A model generated the notes under the pieces. That model saw only the letters and a program-made list of their open reading frames with translations, did not search any database and was not told where the DNA came from. From a virus, in the IMG/VR virus record IMGVR_UViG_3300021977_000004, positions 1 through 31,658 of that record: a stretch of 31,658 nt of DNA; one strand, 5' to 3'. The position numbers and the translations under genes are program-made. Shown one piece after another: positions 23,814 to 31,384 of this stretch (the stretch's first letter is position 1; each line of letters opens with the position of its first letter).

Positions 23814-25577
23814 ATGGCACACATAAAGGTTGGCGACTTAAAGCCAAGAACACAATATACGGCAGTGAATGTAGGCAGTGCTGCACAAACTTCTTTCACT
23901 TATACTTTCCCAATTTTTGACGAAGGTGACATCAAAGTTTATGTGGGCGATGTATTGCAAACACTTACAACTGATTACTCCGTTACAAATGCAGGTGAGG
24001 ATAGTGGTGGTGAAGTTGTTCTGGAAGAAGGGGCAATAGCAGGAACTATCGTTACCCTAACTAGGGATATGCCAGTGGCCAGAGAATCTGACTACCAGAC
24101 AAATGGTAACTTCCTAGCAGACACTCTTAATGATGATTTTGACAAGTTGACCATGATGGTTCAGCAGGTTGAAGAGATGCACGAAGACAGAACCATTATG
24201 TTGTCTTCATCTGCAGAGGGTTCATTTGGACACATAATGGGAACTAAAGCTGAAAGAGCATCTAAGGTAATTTCTTTTGATGATGATGGAGATGTTTTAC
24301 TTGTTAATGCGTTTCCAACATACAGAGAAGGTTGGATAGTATCTACAAATTATGTTCTTAATGATTTAGTTAAAGACACAAGTGCTGGCAATGACAATAT
24401 TTATATTTGTATTGCTGCTCATACTTCTACTGGAACTCTTCCATTAAAAACTAATTCAGACCTCAGTAACTGGGATTTAGTTGTAGATTTAGAAACAGTA
24501 ACAACACTATCAGATAGCTTGGTAAACATTGCAAACAATGTGTCAGTGGATGCTGACCAAAATACATTGTTTGGAGATAGTGCAGGCACTGTAAACGAAA
24601 CTGGTGTTCATAATACTTTCGTGGGTTTTTCTGCAGGAGGGATGAATGAAGGAGACAACAATACATTTGTTGGGTCAGTATCTGGCAATAATCTGAAAGG
24701 TGATAACAACACTGTTGTAGGTTACGCTTCTGGTTCTACCAGCCCATCCACAGGAAGTGGAAACATCCTTATTGGTAATGATTTAGTAGTTGATGATGAT
24801 ACTGATAACCAGTTGAATATTGGTAACTGGATTACAAGAGATACAACAGGTGCTATTGAATTAACTCATGGCACAGATACTAAACTAAAAACAACAGCCA
24901 CTGGTATTGAAGTTACTGGTGTCTTAACTGGTAATGTAACTGGTAATGTAACTGGTGACTTAACTGGTAATGTAACTGGTGACTTAGATGTTGGTGGTGA
25001 CTTAGATGTTACTGGCTTACTCTCTACAGAAAACATAGTAGAGTCTAGTGCTTACTGCACTGTAGAACCTACAGTAAACACAACAGAGGCTTTATGTACT
25101 GATGTTTCAGTAGGTGGTACTTGGTATCCTGCGAAAGTTACTGTTGATGGTAATTTATATCTAGGTTATGGCGCTCGATTAATATTACCGAATGCTGAAA
25201 ACACATCGTCTACGTATATTTCTGAAGGTAATATTTCTGAAGTTGGTGATGGTGATTTTATAATCTCTGCTACGAACTTATCTCTGCGTTCAACTATAGG
25301 AGCAGGTGATACTGGAAATAAGTATCTATTTGGAAATGATAGTACAGGTGAAGTAATTTTATATAATGGAACTACTGAAAGAGTAAAAACAACAGCCACT
25401 GGTGTTGAAGTTACTGGTAGCTTCGAAGTTGATGGCGTGAAAGTACCTAAAGTATTCGTACAGAACGCAGCACCAACCACAGGGCATACAGCAGGCGACC
25501 TTTGGGTTGACTCTGATGGATATTCATCATACATAGCAGTGTCTGTTGGTTCAGGTGTAGCTTGGTTTGGAACATAG
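23814..25577 (+). CDS. Tail fibre protein, T7 gp17-type N-terminus
   Basis: Residues 1-150 match the T7-like tail-fibre attachment domain, with TSFTYTFPIFDEGDIKVYV (26-44), a MPVAR segment and NDDFDKLTMMVQQVEEMHEDR, which docks fibre to tail. Near residues 265-305 three NNTxVGxxxG units resemble trimeric autotransporter head repeats. A run of TGNVTGDLTG repeats and two LKTTATGIEVTG-type motifs follow. The C-terminus has GDLWVDSDG, a short module typical of fibre ends. The shaft repeats are also DNA repeats, so length variation is likely. It determines host binding together with the next gene. Confidence 0.87.
   Translation: MAHIKVGDLKPRTQYTAVNVGSAAQTSFTYTFPIFDEGDIKVYVGDVLQTLTTDYSVTNAGEDSGGEVVLEEGAIAGTIVTLTRDMPVARESDYQTNGNFLADTLNDDFDKLTMMVQQVEEMHEDRTIMLSSSAEGSFGHIMGTKAERASKVISFDDDGDVLLVNAFPTYREGWIVSTNYVLNDLVKDTSAGNDNIYICIAAHTSTGTLPLKTNSDLSNWDLVVDLETVTTLSDSLVNIANNVSVDADQNTLFGDSAGTVNETGVHNTFVGFSAGGMNEGDNNTFVGSVSGNNLKGDNNTVVGYASGSTSPSTGSGNILIGNDLVVDDDTDNQLNIGNWITRDTTGAIELTHGTDTKLKTTATGIEVTGVLTGNVTGNVTGDLTGNVTGDLDVGGDLDVTGLLSTENIVESSAYCTVEPTVNTTEALCTDVSVGGTWYPAKVTVDGNLYLGYGARLILPNAENTSSTYISEGNISEVGDGDFIISATNLSLRSTIGAGDTGNKYLFGNDSTGEVILYNGTTERVKTTATGVEVTGSFEVDGVKVPKVFVQNAAPTTGHTAGDLWVDSDGYSSYIAVSVGSGVAWFGT
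24886..24920 (+). repeat. 35-bp direct repeat in tail fibre, copy 1
   Basis: This copy matches 25384-25418 with one mismatch (A at 24906 versus G at 25404). It encodes KTTATGIEVTG. The copies are offset by 498 bases (166 codons), so recombination between them would keep the reading frame. Confidence 0.9.
24913..25015 (+). repeat. Short tandem repeats in tail-fibre shaft
   Basis: Units of ACTGGTAATGTA and ACTGGTGACTTA repeat at 12-base and related spacing, encoding TGNVTGNVTGDLTGNVTG followed by two GDLDV units. They form a repetitive shaft and are prone to slippage in multiples of codons. Confidence 0.85.
25384..25418 (+). repeat. 35-bp direct repeat in tail fibre, copy 2
   Basis: This is the second copy, encoding KTTATGVEVTG, and it differs from copy 1 at one base. 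The segment between the copies includes the TGNVTG repeats and a Cys-containing domain (about residues 415-435). Confidence 0.9.
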
Positions 25578-25586
25578 GAGAATAAA

Positions 25587-27671
25587 ATGGCAATTTTTAA
25601 TGAAAGCGCAACATACGCAGAAGGTGACACAGCAGATTTTCTAATGGCTGATGAAAGCACAACAGTTACTCGAGAGTTTAATGGTAAAGGTTGGAAGGAG
25701 ATAGTTGTAGCTAGTTCTACAGGTACTGCTGAGCTTGTTAGAGAGATTAGGATTCCCCGACTTAAAGGTGGTTTTCAGAATTACCCCTTTGAAGTGAATA
25801 GCGATGGTAATAAGATAGCAAGCGTAAAGGGTGATATATGGTATTCACCTCTAATTCATAGCACTGACGGAGTGTCTTCAGTGCTAGAGGATGGCCACTC
25901 AGAATATGATGCAGACACCACTACTGCTGAAATCTACACTTTAATTGGACACCCTCTTTACAATCTCGCTACAGAGTCTGGTCATCATCCTCAAATTGTA
26001 TCTATTGATAATAGTTACTTTCTTAATGCCCCTTACCAAAAATGGGGTAACGCAACCCTCGGGACTCCTGCACATTTAACGTGGTCAATAGTTCCCACAG
26101 GAATTAGTATGCCGAGCATGGGCGACTTTCGTACTTTTAATGACGATTATGGCACAAAATACACAAATGGTTTTACTGACGAGGCTCAAATTAGTAATCT
26201 TGTTTCTAAAGCCTTGGAAGAGTGGTCTAATGTTTCTGGACTTACCTTCGAGCAAGTGCCTTTTTTGGAAGAAGAAGTGTACGGTACTTGTGGATATAGA
26301 GATGATAATAACACCTTTGTTGAATATACAGACGGTGGAAATCCAAGATTCACCACAGCGCGAGAGTGTAGTTTAATTAAAGACTGGGCTTATGAGTTGG
26401 GCCAAGTGGACGCGGGGCAGATTCCTTCCGACCCCGAATATCAAAGCTACGCCATTACATCTGGACAGTTAGCTGCAAATCCAGGTTATCACCCTGTAGA
26501 TGGTATCTTCATTTGGGATGAAGTAGAGTTACCTAATAAGCAAGGTGGCTCTGACCTTATGATAGCATCAGACACTATATCAAACTACAGAGGTATGGGA
26601 ACATTCCCACAAGAAACGTCAGATTCTGTACCAACAGCCTCATCTTATGCTTATGAGCCAGGTCGAAGGGACTCGGGACTCTTGTATGTAAACACTATAG
26701 ACTTCCCCTTCTTAGATGCTGATGACGTTATAGTACAATCTATAGACGTACATGGTGATGTATCGAATCTTCCATATGAGCCTGCTCCAGGAGCAGGGTA
26801 TCTTGTAGACCCAACCCCATTTGGGTACATACATGGATTATTGGTACACGAGATAGGACATTGTTTAGGCATGTTTCATGTACCCGATGCCCTATCTGTT
26901 ATGGGAAGTAGCACCCTTGCATATAATGCGTTTCAATTTTATGATAATACAACAGCACCATACCCGTTCTATGAAGAACTTAATTACTGGTGGCTAGTCA
27001 ATACAAAAGATAGAACATTATCAAGGGGTGACACATCTGGTATTCAAGCTTTATATGGATTACCACAAGAGCCATATAAAGAGAAAGTAGAACCTAATCT
27101 GGCGCTTGAACTTAGTTATAATGAATTTAGCGGCTACAGGAATTACACAGCAGGCACTGGGATAATGTTATCAGATGATGGTGTTTTTTCTAAAGTAAGA
27201 ACAACATTGACTAAAAGGGAGATGAGAAGAGGTAGAATTGCAGAGGCTCTCGTAGCTGAACTTGCTAATATTAAGCTAATGTTAGGCTCTGCTATTGACC
27301 CAACTCCTAATGCAGATGGAAGCCTTTCAGCTATTTTTGATAGCTATGCACCTCTTGATGTAAATGCGTTTGGTTATCTTACATATAAGCTCGAGGCTGC
27401 TTGGGTAAATGTTTGGGGAGATTTTGACCAAGACAGCTTAATTAAAAATACAGATAGGGAACATTTAGAACATTATTTAACACAGGGAGTGTGGAATAAC
27501 CCTACTGCATACTTATTTATAGACTCACTTATCGACAGAATGGTAGACGATGGTGTATTTAGTGATTTTGAGTACAGTACCGTAACAGTTACAGATGAAG
27601 AAACAAACGAAGTGAAAAATCTAAACTTCAGTCTTGTTGGCTCAACCCTCTCGATAACAACAACACTCTAA
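25587..27671 (+). CDS. Virion-associated matrixin-type metalloprotease (694 aa)
   Basis: This 694-residue protein lies directly after the tail fibre. HEIGHCLGMFH (421-431) is a full metzincin zinc motif. A Met-turn at M439 (SVMG) lies eight residues after the third His, as in matrix metalloproteases, and DTSGIQALYG (about 480-489) matches the C-terminal DxxGIQxLYG of the M10 fold. An earlier FTDEAQISNLVSKALEEWSNVSGLTFEQV (about 198-226) fits the first helix and strand, leaving an insertion of about 190 residues before the active site. Residues 1-60 look like a virion-attachment region and the last 190 are helical. I infer a tail-tip enzyme that cuts host surface protein. AGGAG precedes the ATG. 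Confidence 0.85.
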   Translation: MAIFNESATYAEGDTADFLMADESTTVTREFNGKGWKEIVVASSTGTAELVREIRIPRLKGGFQNYPFEVNSDGNKIASVKGDIWYSPLIHSTDGVSSVLEDGHSEYDADTTTAEIYTLIGHPLYNLATESGHHPQIVSIDNSYFLNAPYQKWGNATLGTPAHLTWSIVPTGISMPSMGDFRTFNDDYGTKYTNGFTDEAQISNLVSKALEEWSNVSGLTFEQVPFLEEEVYGTCGYRDDNNTFVEYTDGGNPRFTTARECSLIKDWAYELGQVDAGQIPSDPEYQSYAITSGQLAANPGYHPVDGIFIWDEVELPNKQGGSDLMIASDTISNYRGMGTFPQETSDSVPTASSYAYEPGRRDSGLLYVNTIDFPFLDADDVIVQSIDVHGDVSNLPYEPAPGAGYLVDPTPFGYIHGLLVHEIGHCLGMFHVPDALSVMGSSTLAYNAFQFYDNTTAPYPFYEELNYWWLVNTKDRTLSRGDTSGIQALYGLPQEPYKEKVEPNLALELSYNEFSGYRNYTAGTGIMLSDDGVFSKVRTTLTKREMRRGRIAEALVAELANIKLMLGSAIDPTPNADGSLSAIFDSYAPLDVNAFGYLTYKLEAAWVNVWGDFDQDSLIKNTDREHLEHYLTQGVWNNPTAYLFIDSLIDRMVDDGVFSDFEYSTVTVTDEETNEVKNLNFSLVGSTLSITTTL

Positions 27672-27680
27672 GGAGGTTCT

Positions 27681-28172
27681 ATGTCAACTTTTACATTGGA
27701 CTCTAGTATATCTGAGGTTTTATACGATGGTACTTCTGTATCTGAGGTTTTCTACAATGGGACTAGTGTTTGGACACCTCCTTCTACAGGAATAACCTAC
27801 AGTTGGGTAGGTGGTGGGCCTGGCACTGGTGCAAATAATATTCCCTCTGGTGCAGGTGATGATTATGTTATTGTAAATATAAGGTCTAATAGTGCAACTT
27901 TAGGAGAACACGTTTTCTGGCACAATACAACAAAAAAGCTGTATCGCAACACTGGGGCAGGTACAGGTTTAAGCGCCTTATCATTAACAGATTCGACACA
28001 AATATGGCAATACTATCCTTGGACTGGATGGTACTATACGGCTAGCACTATACATTCTACAACGTATGTTTGGGCAGAAGTAGTAGATAGTGATAATATT
28101 GCTGATGCAGGGCAATATTATGGTGACTACGTGTTCACGAGTTCTCTTCCTCAACTAGTAACCAAGGATTAA
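27681..28172 (+). CDS. Small tail-associated protein, aromatic-rich (163 aa)
   Basis: The protein opens with two ten-residue repeats, SEVLYDGTSV and SEVFYNGTSV, of the kind found at the N-termini of phage tail-tip proteins. A Gly/Trp/Tyr-rich beta-type domain with HVFWHNTTKKLYRNTG and IWQYYPWTGWYY follows, plausible for binding sugar or surface. The ribosome binding site AAGGAGGT is the strongest in the genome, so it is probably made in many copies. The function is unknown. Confidence 0.7.
   Translation: MSTFTLDSSISEVLYDGTSVSEVFYNGTSVWTPPSTGITYSWVGGGPGTGANNIPSGAGDDYVIVNIRSNSATLGEHVFWHNTTKKLYRNTGAGTGLSALSLTDSTQIWQYYPWTGWYYTASTIHSTTYVWAEVVDSDNIADAGQYYGDYVFTSSLPQLVTKD
27711..27770 (+). repeat. 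Two 30-bp tandem repeats
   Basis: Units at 27711-27740 and 27741-27770 both begin TCTGAGGTTTT and encode SEV(L/F)Y(D/N)GTSV. They are a coding duplication inside the 163-residue gene. Confidence 0.85.
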
Positions 28173-28174
28173 TC

Positions 28175-28399
28175 ATGTATAAAGTAAATGAAGCAATGAC
28201 TATTGATGAGGTTAAAGAATTAGTAAATTCTGGAAGGGTAGTGGGTGACTTTATTAAAGATAGCGCCACACACTCTTCTATTCCTTTTCCAACAAGTATC
28301 GTTGAAGACATAGTTTATTACTCAACAGGGTCTAAAATCAACACACATAAGATGGTAGAGAATGCTGATGGTACATTCTATTTAGTCCAGATAAAATAA
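28175..28399 (+). CDS. Small hypothetical protein (74 aa)
   Basis: This 74-residue soluble ORF begins MYKVNEAMTIDEVKELVNSG, with an AAGGA site and a two-base gap from the previous stop. It looks like a short helix followed by strands. No family is recognised; by position it may be a tail-fibre chaperone or accessory. Confidence 0.65.
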   Translation: MYKVNEAMTIDEVKELVNSGRVVGDFIKDSATHSSIPFPTSIVEDIVYYSTGSKINTHKMVENADGTFYLVQIK

Positions 28400-28408
28400 A
28401 GGATAGTC

Positions 28409-28636
28409 ATGGAACTTGCAGATATTATATTAGCCCTAGTAGGGGTAGTCACAACAATTAGCGCTTGGGTTATCAAGTCTGTTATTACTGATGTTAAAGA
28501 ATTAGAACACCACATGACACACTGTCAAGCGAGTATGCCAAAAGAGTATGTAATGAAGGCTGACTACAAGGAAGACATTAAAGAGATTAAGTCGATGCTT
28601 GGTGATTTGTTCACCTTAGTGCGAGAGAATAAGTAA
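28409..28636 (+). CDS. Small membrane-anchored protein, holin-like
   Basis: The 75-residue protein has an N-terminal membrane segment (about residues 5-25, IILALVGVVTTISAWVIKSVI) and a charged helical C-terminus with two His-rich turns (EHHMTHC). Such single-membrane proteins between fibre and end of the late operon often belong to the lysis set. It could be a holin or a spanin-like partner, but no endolysin is identifiable to support this. An AAAGGA site precedes the ATG. Confidence 0.55.
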   Translation: MELADIILALVGVVTTISAWVIKSVITDVKELEHHMTHCQASMPKEYVMKADYKEDIKEIKSMLGDLFTLVRENK

Positions 28637-28640
28637 TGTT

Positions 28641-28786
28641 GCCTATTTGCATAGGCGATTGTTGGATTCTATACCCCATATTCCTATGTGCGTGACACCC
28701 CCAAGACCGTCCGGCAGTACGGCATACCTCTCCTCAAGTTGTATTAAACTGCCACCAAATTATGTTGAATAAGCCAGGAGAAGCTA
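28641..28786 (+). other. Noncoding gap with GC-rich hairpins
   Basis: The 150-base gap starts with a perfect hairpin GCCTAT-TTGC-ATAGGC (28641-28656) lacking a T tract. Its middle (about 28690-28730) is unusually GC-rich for this genome and has a CCGT/ACGG pairing. No ORF or convincing promoter was seen. It may carry an RNA processing site, a small RNA or a packaging signal. Confidence 0.4.
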
Positions 28787-29215
28787 ATGTTTAGCTTACT
28801 AACTAACGTGCTACCTATCGTGGGCGGTTTCTTAATGAAACTGATTGCTATTAAATCTCAACAAGCAGCAGAGAATCAAAAACAGATGTTAGATACATTT
28901 GCTGCTAGGAACTCTAACTTAGAACAAGCAAGAACTCAATCTAATAAAGAGTCACCTATGGCTGCACTCAATCGTAGGGTAATCATCTTTGTCATACTAT
29001 CACTAGTGGTGTTTACTCAAGTAGCACCTGTGATGTTTGATGTACCAACAGTCATTCCAACAATCATTGAAGGTTTTAGTTTCTTAGGCTTTGAAATAAC
29101 ACCCGACAAGGTAGAATACATAACAGTAGAAGGCATGCTCAAGCTAACAGAGGTGTTTGAATGGGCTACCTTAATTATTGAATTTTACTTTGGAGCGCAA
29201 CTTGCTAAAACTTAA
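28787..29215 (+). CDS. Membrane protein with three hydrophobic segments (142 aa)
   Basis: Hydrophobic stretches lie at about 4-22, 65-82 (VIIFVILSLVVFTQVAPV) and 126-139 (ATLIIEFYFGAQ), separated by a Gln/Asn-rich linker (24-62) and a PDKVEYITVEG loop. A strong GGAG site precedes the ATG. The layout resembles late-operon membrane proteins proposed as holins in podoviruses. The family is not certain and no catalytic motif is visible. Confidence 0.6.
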   Translation: MFSLLTNVLPIVGGFLMKLIAIKSQQAAENQKQMLDTFAARNSNLEQARTQSNKESPMAALNRRVIIFVILSLVVFTQVAPVMFDVPTVIPTIIEGFSFLGFEITPDKVEYITVEGMLKLTEVFEWATLIIEFYFGAQLAKT

Positions 29216-29393
29216 AAGATTATGTGAGATTAATTACAAATACATAATACCTTTCACAGTCGTATTCTTAATAACAAGCGCTAGTATGGCGTTCTTTGGT
29301 GATTGGATGAAACAAGGTATGTCTATGCCACAAAAAATGATGCAGATGACACAACCTCAACCACAAGCGTGTGACTGTAACTGTACTAAATAG
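29202..29393 (+). CDS. Small membrane protein with Cys-rich tail
   Basis: The probable start is TTG at 29202, preceded six bases upstream by GGAG (29192-29195); a TTG at 29178 is possible but lacks such a site. The 63-residue product has one membrane segment (YIIPFTVVFLITSASMAFFG), a Met/Gln/Pro-rich stretch and a C-terminal CDCNC. It overlaps the preceding gene by 14 bases and ends convergent with the leftward arm. It is possibly a spanin-type or second holin component, by inference. Confidence 0.55.
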   Translation: MLKLKRLCEINYKYIIPFTVVFLITSASMAFFGDWMKQGMSMPQKMMQMTQPQPQACDCNCTK

Positions 29394-29847
29394 TCTTTAA
29401 TAACAACCTGCTTAGAGGGTCAAAGTAGTTTCTTGTTTTCATAAGTTGTGAAACATTGTCTTGAGAATTAAGAAGAATAGTCTTTGCAGGCTTTAGCTTT
29501 CCTAGGTTGTGTTGCATTTTTTTATTGGGCATTGCTGTTAGTTTTTCAATATCGGTAACACCTGTTGATAGCCTATTCCTTATAGTGCTTAGAGGTATGC
29601 CGTATTGTGTAGCAATTTGTCTAGCCGTTTGTTGTGTGTTGTCAGACAACGTGTATGCCTTGCACTTGTAGGTGCGCTTACTTCTGCTACTGCCCACAAC
29701 CCTAAACACAGCTACGGGGTCTGAATACTTCTCTAGCCTACAACGTGCTGAAGGGTTTGACATGTGTAACTTGCGCGCTAATTCACTAGGCATTATGTTC
29801 ACACCATTATCTAGCGTATAGACCTTCTCTGTTCTGTTAGCCCCCAC
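29386..29847 (-). CDS. Two-repeat helix-turn-helix protein (153 aa)
   Basis: This is the last gene of the leftward arm. Two related units, residues 9-47 (VYTL...PSELARKLHMSNPSARCRLEK) and 64-103 (AYTL...TARQIATQYGIPLSTIRNRL), each carry a helix-turn-helix, so the protein arose by internal duplication and probably binds DNA. The GTG at 29847 follows the ssb stop by two bases. No good ribosome binding site is seen there, and an ATG at residue 19 is an alternative start. The stop overlaps the convergent late gene by 8 bases. The role may be regulatory or replicative. Confidence 0.7.
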   Translation of the reverse strand: MGANRTEKVYTLDNGVNIMPSELARKLHMSNPSARCRLEKYSDPVAVFRVVGSSRSKRTYKCKAYTLSDNTQQTARQIATQYGIPLSTIRNRLSTGVTDIEKLTAMPNKKMQHNLGKLKPAKTILLNSQDNVSQLMKTRNYFDPLSRLLLKTI

Positions 29848-29849
29848 TG

Positions 29850-30296
29850 TTAAAACGGAATATCATCGTTAAAAGCATCGTCAGCTTTAACAGGTGCAAT
29901 TGGGTCATGAACCTTTGGTGTAACCCCCTGTGTAGGCGCTTGTCCATCACTCCTGCTGTCTAACATTTGTAGAACACCACTAAAACCAGAGATATTAATC
30001 TCTGTGGTGTATCTGTCATTACCCTCTTTATCTTGCCACTTACGTGTCTTTAGTTGGCCCTCAACATAAACTTTAGAGCCTTTGTGTAGGTACTGGCCTG
30101 CTATCTCTGCTAACTTTCCAAATACAGACACTCTGTGCCACTCAGTCTTCTCAACCTTCTCACCTGTGTTCTTGTCTTTCCAAGACTCTGATGTTGCTAT
30201 TGCAAGGTTCGCTATTGCTGTGCCGTTAGATGCGTGCTTAACCTCTGGCTCACGACCAAGGTTGCCCACCAGTATTACTTTGTTTACTCCTGCCAT
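29850..30296 (-). CDS. ssb: Single-stranded DNA-binding protein
   Basis: The 148-residue protein has a full bacterial-type OB fold ([49 protein letters not shown], about residues 1-112), a short flexible linker and the acidic DDIPF tip that recruits recombination and replication partners. It protects single strands during the Sak-dependent recombination or replication encoded beside it. AGGAGAT precedes the ATG on the minus strand, and a perfect hairpin lies in its leader. Confidence 0.95.
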   Translation of the reverse strand: MAGVNKVILVGNLGREPEVKHASNGTAIANLAIATSESWKDKNTGEKVEKTEWHRVSVFGKLAEIAGQYLHKGSKVYVEGQLKTRKWQDKEGNDRYTTEINISGFSGVLQMLDSRSDGQAPTQGVTPKVHDPIAPVKADDAFNDDIPF

Positions 30297-30325
30297 TTTT
30301 ATATCTCCTGTTATTTTAATTTGGT

Positions 30326-30344
30326 GTCAGTTGTAGGTACTGAC
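30326..30344 (-). promoter_or_regulatory. Perfect hairpin in the ssb leader
   Basis: GTCAGT and ACTGAC (six pairs, seven-base loop) lie about 30 bases before the ssb ATG in the 123-base gap after the Sak gene. With no T tract it is not a terminator. It could be an operator, an RNase site or a translational control element. No strong promoter was seen in the gap, so ssb is probably co-transcribed. Confidence 0.45.
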
Positions 30345-30419
30345 AAAACCCATCGTTCGCCTTTAATTAACGAGGTCGGAAAACCCCGATTACACAATAC
30401 AAGTGATGAGCTTTGTAAT

Positions 30420-31007
30420 TTACATTCCTTCTTTGTCGTCCATAGGTCTTAGACCCTCTTTTATTACAACCTGCTCTTGTCCATCAAACGCTTTCCAAAT
30501 ATCATTCTTTTGTCTTGAGGTTAATTCTCCCCACAACTGCTTAATGCCGTCAAAGTCAGATTCACCAACAACTTCTTTAATTGCGAGTACATATTCATCA
30601 CGCTCACCCTCTTCAAATACAGGGATGTCTGGTAAGTCTTCACCTGCGTAGATGTATAGTCCAAGTCCATGACGTGCAATGGCCTTCGTTAGAGAGCGCT
30701 GAATAGCCGTATTAGCGTTCATTGAGGTAATCTTATCTAATGGTATGGCTTTGTTGCTAAAGTCCAGCACAGGCAAATACTCGATGTGTTCAAGTCCTTC
30801 AATGGTTACACCTGTCTTAACCCAAGCTGTCTTGCCGTCATTATGATAAAAGCACTCATCTTTGTTCTCATAGATGGTGTAGGTTGATTCTGGGTAAGCC
30901 TTCTTTACTTCTGCCCAGGCCCAGGCCCAAGACAAGTAAGTAAACTTTCCTTTAGATTCAGCGTGGTCATTGACGTTGACCTTGTTTAGTGTCTTAAATA
31001 CGTTCAT
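30420..31007 (-). CDS. Single-strand annealing protein, Sak type (DUF1071)
   Basis: The 195-residue protein has the DUF1071/Sak signature: YLSWAWAWAEVKK (24-36), a long strand region, and MNANTAIQRSLTKAIARHGLGLYIYA (96-121). Sak of lactococcal phage ul36 is a RecT/Rad52-like recombinase that anneals complementary strands. It is the only recombinase seen and probably pairs with the SSB downstream. I chose ATG 31007 because it overlaps the upstream TGA (ATGA); a start at 31031 would lie inside the upstream gene. Confidence 0.9.
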   Translation of the reverse strand: MNVFKTLNKVNVNDHAESKGKFTYLSWAWAWAEVKKAYPESTYTIYENKDECFYHNDGKTAWVKTGVTIEGLEHIEYLPVLDFSNKAIPLDKITSMNANTAIQRSLTKAIARHGLGLYIYAGEDLPDIPVFEEGERDEYVLAIKEVVGESDFDGIKQLWGELTSRQKNDIWKAFDGQEQVVIKEGLRPMDDKEGM

Positions 31008-31306
31008 TTCGTACCCCAACTGAATAGGCATCTGCGCTTTGCAAGTTTAACAATCTCTGTCATTGCAGCGTGTTTAGTTATTCCCTTACTTTCGGCTACA
31101 CTTGAAACATAATCGTAATTATCCTTGCTCGCGTTAATACAGAAGTTCTTATCACCGATTGTTTTAACACCCTTGCCTTTCTTGACAATAGCTTTACAAA
31201 TTGTGGAGTAACCTCTTCCAACTAACCCTGATATGGTTTTGTTATCAACGCCTGCATCGTGAAGTGCGAAAATCTTATTTAGTTCTTGTTTTGTCATTTG
31301 TTTCAT
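31004..31306 (-). CDS. Helix-turn-helix early protein (100 aa)
   Basis: The N-terminal half (MTKQELNKIFALHDAGVDNKTISGLVGRGYSTICKAI) is a resolvase/homeodomain-like helix-turn-helix at about residues 5-40. The second half (NYDYVSSVAESKGITKHAAMTEIVKLAK) has the look of a ribbon-helix-helix dimerisation unit. It is preceded by a very strong AGGAGAGG site that overlaps the stop of the mini-ORF upstream. It may regulate the early arm or assist the Sak protein; neither is shown by the sequence. Confidence 0.7.
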   Translation of the reverse strand: MKQMTKQELNKIFALHDAGVDNKTISGLVGRGYSTICKAIVKKGKGVKTIGDKNFCINASKDNYDYVSSVAESKGITKHAAMTEIVKLAKRRCLFSWGTK

Positions 31307-31318
31307 CTTATACCTCTC

Positions 31319-31384
31319 CTAAAAAAATAAATATAGTAAAAAGGCAATATAAAGGATGCCTATGCCTAGTAGTAATTCAAACAT
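31319..31384 (-). CDS. Tiny 21-aa membrane peptide
   Basis: An ATG at 31384 shares a base with the stop of the upstream gene (TAATG). It opens a 21-codon frame beginning MFELLLGIGI and ending LLYLFF, a single almost wholly hydrophobic membrane helix. Its TAG stop overlaps the AGGAGAGG site of the next gene. The tight coupling at both ends argues for translation, though a spacer that happens to be open is possible. Early phage membrane peptides often inhibit host enzymes or modify the envelope, which is inference. Confidence 0.5.
   Translation of the reverse strand: MFELLLGIGILYIAFLLYLFF

Noticed and set aside
24913-25015. Repeat cluster considered as a CRISPR array
   Set aside because: Units are 12 bases, contiguous, in frame and without unique spacers. 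They encode fibre shaft repeats.
25166-25660. 164-codon antisense frame over the fibre and protease junction
   Set aside because: It is a shadow of the tail fibre, with no start signals or recognisable domain.
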